64,000 nucleotides of DNA, from NCBI RefSeq assembly GCF_049727805.1, contig NZ_JBCNYA010000014.1:1-64000 (forward strand). Reading direction: 5' to 3'. This document shows positions 26,209-33,841 of the stretch, one piece after another (the first letter of the stretch is position 1; each line of letters begins with the position of its first letter). The position numbers and the translations under genes are program-made. This DNA is from Frateuria_A sp049727805. Lineage in GTDB: Bacteria > Pseudomonadota > Gammaproteobacteria > Xanthomonadales > Rhodanobacteraceae. The notes below the pieces were generated by a model. The model was not told the DNA's origin. It saw only the letters and a list, made by a program, of their open reading frames with translations, and did no database searches.

Positions 26209-28314
26209 ATGACCGCGAACCCGCGCGCCGAGCTGGACGCCTTGCTCGAGCGGCTGGCGCACCTGTTGCGCCAGCGCGCCAGCGGCGATGCCGAGGCCCT
26301 CGCGGCGCGTTCGCGGCAGGTGTTCTCGCGCTCCGGCGAACTGGCGCGCCTGCATGGCATCGCGTTGCTGCAGCTCGGGCGGTGCCAGGAAGGGCTGGCC
26401 GCCCTGCACCGCGCCGCGGAGCTCGCACCCGACAGTATCGAAGTGCAGTGCAACCTGGCCAACGTGGCGCTGGAGGACGGCCGCCCGGAAGCGGCCATCG
26501 AGCGCCTGCAGGTCGCGCTCGCGCGCGCGCCGGGCCATCCGGTGGTGCTGCAGGCGCTGGGCGTGTCGATGATGGCCGCCACCCGTTTCGATGAAGCCCG
26601 CGATACCTTCGCCCAGGCGCTGCGGGCAGCGCCGACGCATCCGGGACTGCACCTGAACCTGGCGGAGGCCGAGCTGGAACGCGGCGACACCGCGCAGGCG
26701 CTCGCGCACGTACGCGAAGCGTTGAAGCTGGCGCCGCGCCTGGATGCGGCCCATGCGCTGCTGGGCCACGTGCTGCATGCCCAGGGACACGGTGCCGAGG
26801 CCGCGCAGGCGTGGCTCGAGGCGGAGCGGCTGGCTCCGGACGAACCGCGCCACGCATTCCAGGCCGCGCGCATGCTGGATGAGGCCGGCCGGCTGGAGGA
26901 GGCGGCAGCGGCCTACGCCCGGGCGCTGCGCCTGGCGCCCCGCTCCGGTCCCGCGTTGAGCCGACTGGCCTACACGCGGCGCCAGCTTGCCGAATGGAGC
27001 GAACAGGCGACGCTGACGGCGCGCATGCGCGAAGCCGTCGAAGCGGGGCACCAGGGCATCGTGCCGTTCGCGCTGCTGGTCGAGCCGTTCGACCGCGCGC
27101 TGCAACGCAAGGCGGTCGAAACCTTCACCCATCCGGTCGAACAGAACCTGGCGCCGCTGCGCCGGCAGCTTGCGTTCACCTACCCGCGCCCCGCGCCGGA
27201 TGCGCCCATCCGTGTCGGCCTGGTGTCCAACGGGTTCGGCGAGCATCCGGTCGGACGGGCCGTGGCCGGCCTGGTCGAGGCGCTTGCGGACATGGGCGGG
27301 CTCGACGTGCACCTGTTCGCCACCACCGCGGATGACGGCGGGCCGGTGCGTCGGCGATTGGCCGGTGCAACGACGCTGCACGCGATCGATGCGTTGGCGC
27401 CGGCGCAGGGCGCGCAGGCCATCCACGCGACGGGCGTCGAGGTGCTGTTCGACCTCACCGGCTACGGCGCGCGCTCCAATGCCGGCCTGCTGGCGCTGCG
27501 ACCCGCGCCGCTGCAGGTGAGCTGGCTGGCCTACCCGGGTACCTCCGGCGCGCCGTGGATCGATTACATCCTCGCCGACACGGTGGTGTTGCCGCCGTCG
27601 CATCGCGCCGACTACAGCGAGAAGGTGCTGCGCCTGCCGCGCTGCTTCCTGCCGGCCGCGGCGCCTGCCGACCTCCCTCCCGCGCCCACGCGCGCCGGGT
27701 GCGGCCTGCCCGAAACCGGCGTGGTCTTCGCCTGCTTCAACGCCACCGGCCAGATCGGTCCGCAAGTCTTCGCGCGCTTCATGCAGGTGCTGCGCGAGGT
27801 AGCCGGCAGCGTGTTGTGGCTGCGCGCCGGTCCCGGCGGCGCCGACGACCGGCTGCGTGCCGAGGCCGCTGCACAGGAGGTGGCGGCGGAACGCCTGGTG
27901 TTCCTTCCGCAACTGCCGCACGAGCCGTACCTGGCGCGCTACGCGCTGGTCGATCTGTGCCTGGACACGCTTCCGCGCAGCGGCCGTACCACGGCCGCGG
28001 ACGCGCTGTGGGCCGGCTGCCCGCTGCTGACCTGCGCCGGCGCGACCTTCGCCGGACGCACCGCCGCCAGCCTGCTGCACCACGCGCACCTGCCCGAACT
28101 GGTGAGCGAGGACGCCGACGGCTTCGTGGCGATGGCCGTGCAACTGGGCCGCAATCCGGTCGCACTCGCGGCCTTCCGCGAGCACCTGGCGAGCCTTCGC
28201 GCGCAGTCGCCGCTGTTCGACGTCGCCGGTTTCGCAGCGGACTTCCGCCGCGTGGTGCAGACCATCGGCACCCGCCACCGCATCGGCCGCCCGCCGATCG
28301 ACCTGGATTTCTGA
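26209..28314 (+). CDS. SPINDLY/OGT-like TPR glycosyltransferase (GT41)
   Basis: A 701-residue protein. Residues about 1-265 are TPR repeats (for example ALHRAAELAPDSIEVQCNLA). From about residue 325 follows the split O-GlcNAc-transferase-type domain: RVGLVSNGFGEHPVGR, LFDLTGYGARSNAGLLALRPAPLQVSWLAYPGTSGAPWIDYILAD, FACFNATGQIGPQVF and LDTLPRSGRTTAADALWAGCPLLT. GT41 enzymes put a sugar on Ser/Thr of cytoplasmic proteins. The acceptor is unknown and no obvious substrate gene adjoins. Upstream 180 bp hold no other gene. Confidence 0.88.
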   Translation: MTANPRAELDALLERLAHLLRQRASGDAEALAARSRQVFSRSGELARLHGIALLQLGRCQEGLAALHRAAELAPDSIEVQCNLANVALEDGRPEAAIERLQVALARAPGHPVVLQALGVSMMAATRFDEARDTFAQALRAAPTHPGLHLNLAEAELERGDTAQALAHVREALKLAPRLDAAHALLGHVLHAQGHGAEAAQAWLEAERLAPDEPRHAFQAARMLDEAGRLEEAAAAYARALRLAPRSGPALSRLAYTRRQLAEWSEQATLTARMREAVEAGHQGIVPFALLVEPFDRALQRKAVETFTHPVEQNLAPLRRQLAFTYPRPAPDAPIRVGLVSNGFGEHPVGRAVAGLVEALADMGGLDVHLFATTADDGGPVRRRLAGATTLHAIDALAPAQGAQAIHATGVEVLFDLTGYGARSNAGLLALRPAPLQVSWLAYPGTSGAPWIDYILADTVVLPPSHRADYSEKVLRLPRCFLPAAAPADLPPAPTRAGCGLPETGVVFACFNATGQIGPQVFARFMQVLREVAGSVLWLRAGPGGADDRLRAEAAAQEVAAERLVFLPQLPHEPYLARYALVDLCLDTLPRSGRTTAADALWAGCPLLTCAGATFAGRTAASLLHHAHLPELVSEDADGFVAMAVQLGRNPVALAAFREHLASLRAQSPLFDVAGFAADFRRVVQTIGTRHRIGRPPIDLDF

Positions 28315-28321
28315 GGTCAAG

Positions 28322-28387
28322 GGTGGGCTTCAGCCCACCGGTCCGATAACCCGGAAACGAAAGGTGGTGGGTTGAAACCCACCCTAC
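28322..28387. repeat. REP doublet C (REPIN-like)
   Basis: GGTGGGCTTCAGCCCACC (28322-28339) and GGTGGGTTGAAACCCACC followed by CTACG (28366-28388) form a pair 26 bp apart. They fill the gap between the convergent ends of the glycosyltransferase and acylphosphatase genes. The right end carries the inverted GTAG tetranucleotide. Confidence 0.8.
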
Positions 28388-28394
28388 GAAGGGC

Positions 28395-28661
28395 CTATCC
28401 GGTCGTGAAGGAGCGGGCCGCTTCGCCCTCGAACGGCGCCCGTTCGACACCTTCCACTTCGGCCGCCGGCGGGCCTTGCCACAACCAGCGCTCCAGCGCA
28501 TCGAGCGCATCCGGCTCGCCGTGCGCGATCACCTCGACGCGGCCGTCCGCCAGGTTGCGGGCGTGGCCGGTCAGGCCCAGTTGCCGCGCCTGCGTGCGGG
28601 TGCTGGCGCGGTAGAACACGCCCTGCACCACGCCGCTGACGAGGAAGCGCGCGGCTGCCAT
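28395..28661 (-). CDS. acyP: Acylphosphatase
   Basis: An 88-residue acylphosphatase that hydrolyses acyl phosphates such as 1,3-bisphosphoglycerate. The signature GVVQGVFYRASTRTQARQLGL contains the catalytic Arg18, and GHARNLADGRVEV holds Asn36. Its ATG lies one base after the TGA of the tlpA-like gene, so it is the last gene of the yihY-tlpA-acyP operon. Confidence 0.93.
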   Translation of the reverse strand: MAAARFLVSGVVQGVFYRASTRTQARQLGLTGHARNLADGRVEVIAHGEPDALDALERWLWQGPPAAEVEGVERAPFEGEAARSFTTG

Positions 28662-28662
28662 G

Positions 28663-29130
28663 TCACTTGCCGATCGCCGCGCCCAGCGACTGCCCGGTCA
28701 CCGGGCCGACGAAACGCTTGGCCACGTGGCCGTCGGGCGCGACCAGGTAGGTGGTGGGCAGCCCGCGCGGTTCGTCGAAATCCTTCGGCGCATCGTCCAG
28801 GCTGACCTGGGCGATCGGGTAGCTGACCGGGTGCTTGGCCAGGAAGGCCTGGATGTCGGCCTTGTCGCTGTCCTCGTAGGCCAGTCCGATCGCGCGCACG
28901 TTGGCGTGGCTGGCGACAAAGTGCGAGATGTCCGGCATCTCCTTGATGCACGGCACGCACCAGGTCGCCCAGAAGTTGACGATCACCCAGTGCCCGCGCT
29001 GCGCGGCCAGGTCGAATGGCTTGCCGTCGAGGGTGGTCACCTTCAGCGACGGCTGCGCGGGCATCGCCGCGTGCGCGGGAACCGCGGCGGCGAGCAGGCA
29101 CGCGGCAAGGGCGAGGGAGGGGATCTTCAT
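28663..29130 (-). CDS. Exported TlpA/ResA-like thiol-disulfide protein
   Basis: A 155-residue periplasmic thioredoxin-fold protein with a signal peptide ending near AHA-AMP. The AhpC/TSA-type start LKVTTLDGKPFDLAAQRG is followed by the active site FWATWCVPC (Cys58/Cys61) and the cis-Pro LPTTYLVAPDG. Likely a periplasmic thiol reductase, for example in cytochrome c maturation. The start overlaps the yihY stop by 4 nt. Confidence 0.88.
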   Translation of the reverse strand: MKIPSLALAACLLAAAVPAHAAMPAQPSLKVTTLDGKPFDLAAQRGHWVIVNFWATWCVPCIKEMPDISHFVASHANVRAIGLAYEDSDKADIQAFLAKHPVSYPIAQVSLDDAPKDFDEPRGLPTTYLVAPDGHVAKRFVGPVTGQSLGAAIGK

Positions 29131-30407
29131 GCCGAAAGGTTCTCCGGGTCGGCCGGGGGAGTGGCGGGGAAAGTGTGGTCCAGTCGCGTGCCCAGCGTTG
29201 CGTCGAGCATCCGCGCCACCTCGCCGAGCAGTTCGATCAGCGCCGGCGGCAGGTTGATGCCCAGCGCCCGTGCCTCTTCCATGGGGCGCAGCGGCAGGCG
29301 GTAAGTGGTGTGACGATACACCCGCAGCAGGTCGGTGCTGTCGAGGCTGCGACTCAGCAGCCAGCCGCCCGCTTCGCCGCGCTGGATCAGGTCGGCGCGC
29401 TGCAGGTCGTCGAAGTAGCTGACGATGCTGGCGCTGCGCAGGTAAGGCTCCTGCAGGCGGATCGTGGCCGGGTCCACGTTGCAGCCCTGGCGCTGCGCCT
29501 CGACGAAGTGGCGCAGCACCACCATCAGGCCGAGGAACTCGGCGCCCTCCGGCAGCGTCTGCGCCGGCGCGTGGTACTCGTAGGCCGACAGCGACGCGGC
29601 CACCGAGGCGCCGAGGATCGCGATCACCCAGGAGAGGTAGATCCACAGCAGGAAGATCGGGATCGTCGCCAGCACGCCGTAGATCTGCTGGTAAGTCTGT
29701 GCGTTGCTGACGAACAGCGTGAAGCCCCAGCGGGCGATCTCGAACAGCACCGCGCCGAGCAGCGCGCCGATCGCCGCATCGCTGCGCCGCACGCGGCAGT
29801 TGGGCACCACCGCATACATCAGCCACAGGGTGATGAAGGTGACCACGAACGGCAGCACGCCGAGCAGCCGCTGGCCCAACCCAAGTTGTGCATAGGCGCC
29901 CGCCAGCAGCGGCATCGCGGTGACGTAGGAAGTGACGGCGATGCCGCCGACCGCCAGGATCGGCCCCAGCGTCAACGCGGCCCAGTACAGCAGCAGCCGC
30001 GAGCTCCAGCTGCGCGGCTGGTGCACGCGGAAGATGCGGTTGAGCCGGTCCTCGATGCTGATCATCATCGACAGCGCACTGAACAGCATCACCAGGATGC
30101 TGATGCCGGTGAGCTGGCTGGCGTTGGCGGCGAAGGTCTGCAGCGTGGCCTGCACCTTCGCCACCGTGGTCGGCAGGAAGTTCTGGAACACGAAGTTCAG
30201 CAGCACGTCGCGAGCGCTCTGGAACACCGGGAACACCGACAGCATCGCCAGCACCGCCACCATCAGCGGCACCAGCGAGACCAGCGTGGTGTAGGACAGC
30301 GCGCCGGCGGTCTCGAAGCACTTGTCGTCGATGAACCGCTGCCAGATGAAGCGGCTGAAGCTGAGGGCGCGGTCGCGATCGAAACGCCAGGCCATGGGCG
30401 ACACCAT
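29127..30407 (-). CDS. YihY/BrkB family inner-membrane protein
   Basis: About 426 residues. The first 290 match the YihY/UPF0761 family: KCFETAGALSYTTLVSLVPLMVA, FQNFLPTT, six hydrophobic segments and YQQIYGVLATIPIFLLWIYLSW. A cytoplasmic C-terminal domain of about 130 residues has winged-helix-like features. Once proposed as an RNase BN, the family has no settled function. Starts at 30407 or 30395 are both possible; neither has a strong ribosome site. First gene of the operon with tlpA and acyP. Confidence 0.88.
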   Translation of the reverse strand: MVSPMAWRFDRDRALSFSRFIWQRFIDDKCFETAGALSYTTLVSLVPLMVAVLAMLSVFPVFQSARDVLLNFVFQNFLPTTVAKVQATLQTFAANASQLTGISILVMLFSALSMMISIEDRLNRIFRVHQPRSWSSRLLLYWAALTLGPILAVGGIAVTSYVTAMPLLAGAYAQLGLGQRLLGVLPFVVTFITLWLMYAVVPNCRVRRSDAAIGALLGAVLFEIARWGFTLFVSNAQTYQQIYGVLATIPIFLLWIYLSWVIAILGASVAASLSAYEYHAPAQTLPEGAEFLGLMVVLRHFVEAQRQGCNVDPATIRLQEPYLRSASIVSYFDDLQRADLIQRGEAGGWLLSRSLDSTDLLRVYRHTTYRLPLRPMEEARALGINLPPALIELLGEVARMLDATLGTRLDHTFPATPPADPENLSA

Positions 30408-30470
30408 CAAGCGGGAGGCGGCCGCTACACTACCCGATCGCCGGTGAACGCCCAACCGAACCGAAGGCCT

Positions 30471-31085
30471 ATGACCCCGGAACCCATCAGACACGCGATC
30501 CTGGTCCTCTACTACAGCCGCAGCGGGCATACCGCCCAGCTCGCGCGGCTGATCGCCCGCGGCGTGGAAGAGGCCGGCCTCGAGGCGCGCCTGCGCCAGG
30601 TGCCGCCGGTGGCGCCGGTGACCGAAACGGCGCAGCCGCCGGTGCCGGACGAAGGCGCGCCGTACGTCACCCGCGCCGACCTGGCCGAGTGCGTGGGCCT
30701 GGCGATGGGCAGTCCCACGCGCTTCGGCAACATGGCCGCGCCGCTCAAGCATTTCCTCGACACCACCGGCGCCGAGTGGGCGAGCGGCACGCTGGCCGGC
30801 AAGCCCGCGGCGGTGTTCACTTCCACCAGCACGATGCACGGCGGCCAGGAATCCACGCTGCTGACGATGGCGCTGCCGCTGCTGCACCACGGCATGCTGC
30901 TGCTGGGCATCCCGTATACCGAGCCGGCGCTGACCGCCACCGCCAGCGGCGGCACGCCCTACGGCGCCAGCCATGTCGCCGGTGCCAAGGGCGACAACGC
31001 GATCAGCGAACATGAGCGGGAACTCGCGCGCGCGCTGGGCCGGCGCCTGGCGGAAGCCGCACGCAAGCTGGCGGCAAACGCATGA
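30471..31085 (+). CDS. wrbA: NAD(P)H:quinone oxidoreductase WrbA
   Basis: A 204-residue flavodoxin-like quinone reductase. The FMN phosphate loop is YYSRSGHTAQLA near residue 16, followed by the flavin sites GSPTRFGNMAAPLKHFLD and STSTMHGGQESTLLTM, and the late GIPYTEPAL. It reduces quinones by two electrons and limits oxidative damage. It overlaps the DUF2069 gene by 4 nt, a common pair. Confidence 0.94.
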   Translation: MTPEPIRHAILVLYYSRSGHTAQLARLIARGVEEAGLEARLRQVPPVAPVTETAQPPVPDEGAPYVTRADLAECVGLAMGSPTRFGNMAAPLKHFLDTTGAEWASGTLAGKPAAVFTSTSTMHGGQESTLLTMALPLLHHGMLLLGIPYTEPALTATASGGTPYGASHVAGAKGDNAISEHERELARALGRRLAEAARKLAANA

Positions 31086-31432
31086 GCACGCCCGTGGCGC
31101 TGTCCTACCGCGTCGGCCGCGTTGCCTGGTTCGCGCTGATCGCCTTGCAACTGGTCTGGCACGGCTGGCTGGCCCGCCCCGAACATCTGCCGACCTGGCT
31201 GGTGCTGGCGGTCACCGTGGTGCCGCTGCTGCTGCCGTTCACCGCGCTGCCCGACCTGCGCCGTGCGCTGCTTTGGGTGGGCATCCTCAGCCTGTTCTAT
31301 TTCTGCCACGGCGTGGCGGAGGCGTGGAGCGCGCCCACCGAGAAGTGGCTGGCACTAGCGGAGATCGGTCTGACGCTGTTGCTGATCGTTGCGCTGGGGA
31401 CGGGAGTCAGGCGCAGGAAGCCGCAGGCCTGA
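31082..31432 (+). CDS. DUF2069 membrane protein
   Basis: A 116-residue protein with four predicted transmembrane helices and the DUF2069 pattern (LQLVWHGW, LPLLPFTALPDL-like LLLPFTALPDLRRALLW, FYFCHGVAEAWS). Function unknown. It is translationally coupled to wrbA (ATGA). The next 145 bp contain no gene. Confidence 0.85.
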   Translation: MSTPVALSYRVGRVAWFALIALQLVWHGWLARPEHLPTWLVLAVTVVPLLLPFTALPDLRRALLWVGILSLFYFCHGVAEAWSAPTEKWLALAEIGLTLLLIVALGTGVRRRKPQA

Positions 31433-31577
31433 GTCCACTGCCCGCGGGTGTCCGGCAGCGTCCCCCGGGAACCGCCCGCCCCGCCTGCACGGGCGTGGCG
31501 CCGGCGCCGAAGCGCCTCCACGCTCCGCCCCGCACGCCGTCCCTATACTCGCGCGTATCGTCCCGACGGAGCGCGCC

Positions 31578-33212
31578 ATGGACTTCCTGCAGACCGCGCC
31601 GCAACTGGTCCATCCCTACCGCAACGATCGCACCCTGCTGGCCTTGCTGGACCGGGTGATCCCGCCCTTGCGCCGCCCCGCGCTGGATGCCGACCTCGAC
31701 GCGTTGGGCGACTACGCGCAGATCGCCTGGGAACGCGCCCGCCGCAGCACGCCGCGCACGCCGGTGCTCACGCGCTGGGATGCCTGGGGCCGCCGCGTGG
31801 ACCGCATCGAGCTGACCCAGGCCTGGCAGGAAGGGCCGCAACTGACCACCCGCCACGGCATCCTCGCCGCCGGCCAGGAGCCGCACGAGCACGCGCGGCT
31901 GGAGCAGTTCGCGCGCGTCTACCTCTACCACCTGGCCAGCGAGTTCTACACCTGCCCGCTGGCGATGACCGACGGCGCGATCGCGGCGCTGAAGGCCGCC
32001 GGCAACCAGGCGCTGGCCGAACGCGCGCTGCCGCATTTCCTCAGCCGCGACCCGGCCACCTTCTGGCTGAGCGGGCAATGGATGACCGAGACCGCCGGCG
32101 GTTCCGACGTGGGCCGCACCGGCACCGTCGCGCGGTGCGGCGAAGGCGGCCAGTGGCGGCTGCATGGGCGCAAGTGGTTCAGCTCGGCGGTGGTGGGCGA
32201 GGCGGCGCTCGCGCTGGCGCGCCCGGAGGGCGCGGGCGACGGGACGGGTGCGCTGGCGCTGTTCTACGTCGAGACCATGGACGGCGCCGCGCGCAAGCCG
32301 GAACTAGTCATCGATCGCCTCAAGGACAAGCTGGGCACCCGCGAACTGCCCACCGCCGAGATCCACCTGGATGGCCTGCCCGCCTGGCCGCTGGGCGAAC
32401 TGGCCCACGGCGTGCGGCAGGTCGCGCCGATGCTCAACGTCACGCGCACCTGGAACGCCGTCTGTGCGGTGGCGAGCATGGCCCGCGCGCTGGCGCTGGC
32501 CTGCGACTACGCGGCGCGCCGTGAAGTTTTCGGCCGCCCGCTGATCGAGCAGCCGCTGCATGCGCAGACGCTGGCCGACATGCGCGCGGAGTTCGAGGGC
32601 GCGTTCGCGCTCGCCTTCGAAGTGGTGCAATTGCTCGGCCGCGTGGAACAGGGCGGGGCCGCGCCGCACGAGCCCGCGCTGCTGCGCCTGCTCACGCCGC
32701 TGGCCAAGCTGTGGACCGGCAAGGCCGCGGTGGCGCTGTGCTCGGAGGCGCTGGAGTGCTTCGGCGGGGCCGGTTACATCGAGGACACCGGCCTGCCGCA
32801 GTTGCTGCGCGACGCGCAGGTCTACGCGATCTGGGAGGGCACCACCAACGTGCTGGCGCTGGACAGCCTGCGCACGCTGGGCGAGGGTCTGACCGCGCTG
32901 CGCACGGCGATCGACGGCTGGGTGGCCGGCAGCCACGAACCCGAAGCGGTGGCGCCGATCATCGCCGCGTTCGACGCCGCCGCACGGCAGGCGCAGGCAT
33001 CGGGCGGCGAGCGCGCGGCACTGGAAGCCTCCGCCCGCGGCCTGGCCATCACGCTGGCGCGTTGCGCCGCCGCCGCGCTGCTCGCGCGCCAGTCGACCTT
33101 CGCCCGCGGGCGCTGCGACATGCGCCCCGGTGCGGCGCTGCGACGCTTTGTGGCGCGGGGGCTGGATCGGCTGGTGCGTGCGGACACGGCCGACACCCAC
33201 CTGTTGCTGTGA
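31578..33212 (+). CDS. AidB-like acyl-CoA dehydrogenase
   Basis: A 544-residue flavoprotein of the acyl-CoA dehydrogenase family, close in length and layout to E. coli AidB (541). It has LYHLASEFYTCPLAMTDGA, SGQWMTETAGGSDVGRTG for FAD, LHGRKWFSSAV, DRLKDKLGTRELPTAEI, the C-terminal FGGAGYIEDTGLPQLLRDAQV with YAIWEGTTNV, and a final helical domain like that with which AidB binds DNA. A role in alkylation stress is inferred from AidB. Confidence 0.88.
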   Translation: MDFLQTAPQLVHPYRNDRTLLALLDRVIPPLRRPALDADLDALGDYAQIAWERARRSTPRTPVLTRWDAWGRRVDRIELTQAWQEGPQLTTRHGILAAGQEPHEHARLEQFARVYLYHLASEFYTCPLAMTDGAIAALKAAGNQALAERALPHFLSRDPATFWLSGQWMTETAGGSDVGRTGTVARCGEGGQWRLHGRKWFSSAVVGEAALALARPEGAGDGTGALALFYVETMDGAARKPELVIDRLKDKLGTRELPTAEIHLDGLPAWPLGELAHGVRQVAPMLNVTRTWNAVCAVASMARALALACDYAARREVFGRPLIEQPLHAQTLADMRAEFEGAFALAFEVVQLLGRVEQGGAAPHEPALLRLLTPLAKLWTGKAAVALCSEALECFGGAGYIEDTGLPQLLRDAQVYAIWEGTTNVLALDSLRTLGEGLTALRTAIDGWVAGSHEPEAVAPIIAAFDAAARQAQASGGERAALEASARGLAITLARCAAAALLARQSTFARGRCDMRPGAALRRFVARGLDRLVRADTADTHLLL

Positions 33213-33302
33213 GTCCGGGCGGACGGCCGATCGCGCAAGGCCGCCGCGCCGATCACCCGAGCCGTTAGACTATCGCTCTCCCTACCTGCGTCAGAAGCCT
33301 CC

Positions 33303-33788
33303 ATGCAGCACCTGAGCATCGTCACCACCGGCGGCACCATCGACAAGATCTACTTCGACGACAAGTCGGACTACAAGATCGGTGCGCCGCAGATCGGCGA
33401 GATCCTGAGCCAGCTCGGCGTCGCGTTCGCCTTCGATGTGATCCCGATCCTGCGCAAGGACAGTCTGCACATGAGCGCCGAGGACCGCGCGCTGGTGCGC
33501 TCGACCATCGAGGCGCAGCCGCACCGGCACGTGCTGGTGACCCATGGCACCGACACCATGGTCGAGACGGCGCGCGAGCTGGCTTCGATCCCGGGCAAGG
33601 TGATCGTGCTGACCGGCGCGCTGAACCCGGCGCGCTTCCAGGGTTCCGACGCGGTGTTCAACATCGGCTGCGCGGTCGCCGCGGTGCAGACGCTGCCCGA
33701 CGGCGTCTACATCACCATGAACGGGCGCGTGTGGGATCCGGCCAAGGTGCGCAAGAACCGTGACGCCAACCGCTTCGAACAGGCCTGA
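33303..33788 (+). CDS. Single-domain asparaginase-like protein
   Basis: A 161-residue protein that covers only the N-terminal half of L-asparaginase. Both catalytic threonine motifs are present: IVTTGGTIDKIY near residue 8 and LVTHGTDTMVETA near residue 80. The C-terminal asparaginase domain is absent without any sign of a frameshift, because the stop is followed directly by a terminator. Such short asparaginases occur in other Proteobacteria; activity would need dimerisation. Confidence 0.8.
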   Translation: MQHLSIVTTGGTIDKIYFDDKSDYKIGAPQIGEILSQLGVAFAFDVIPILRKDSLHMSAEDRALVRSTIEAQPHRHVLVTHGTDTMVETARELASIPGKVIVLTGALNPARFQGSDAVFNIGCAVAAVQTLPDGVYITMNGRVWDPAKVRKNRDANRFEQA

Positions 33789-33804
33789 AGCGATCGTGCG
33801 TGGA

Positions 33805-33839
33805 AACGAGGGCCGCCCGGTGGCGGCCCTCGTCGTTTG
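33805..33839. terminator. Bidirectional terminator between asparaginase-like and S53 genes
   Basis: The stem ACGAGGGCCGCC / GGCGGCCCTCGT is flanked by AAA on the left and TTT on the right. It serves both the plus-strand asparaginase-like gene and the minus-strand sedolisin ending at 33842. Confidence 0.8.
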
Positions 33840-33841
33840 CG

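Noticed and set aside
21764..26857. A 1697-codon open frame on the minus strand, continuing upstream of the TPR lipoprotein gene.
   Set aside because: Its upstream two-thirds are antisense to hemA, prfA and the glycosyltransferase and lack coherent domains. Open antisense frames are common in GC-rich DNA.
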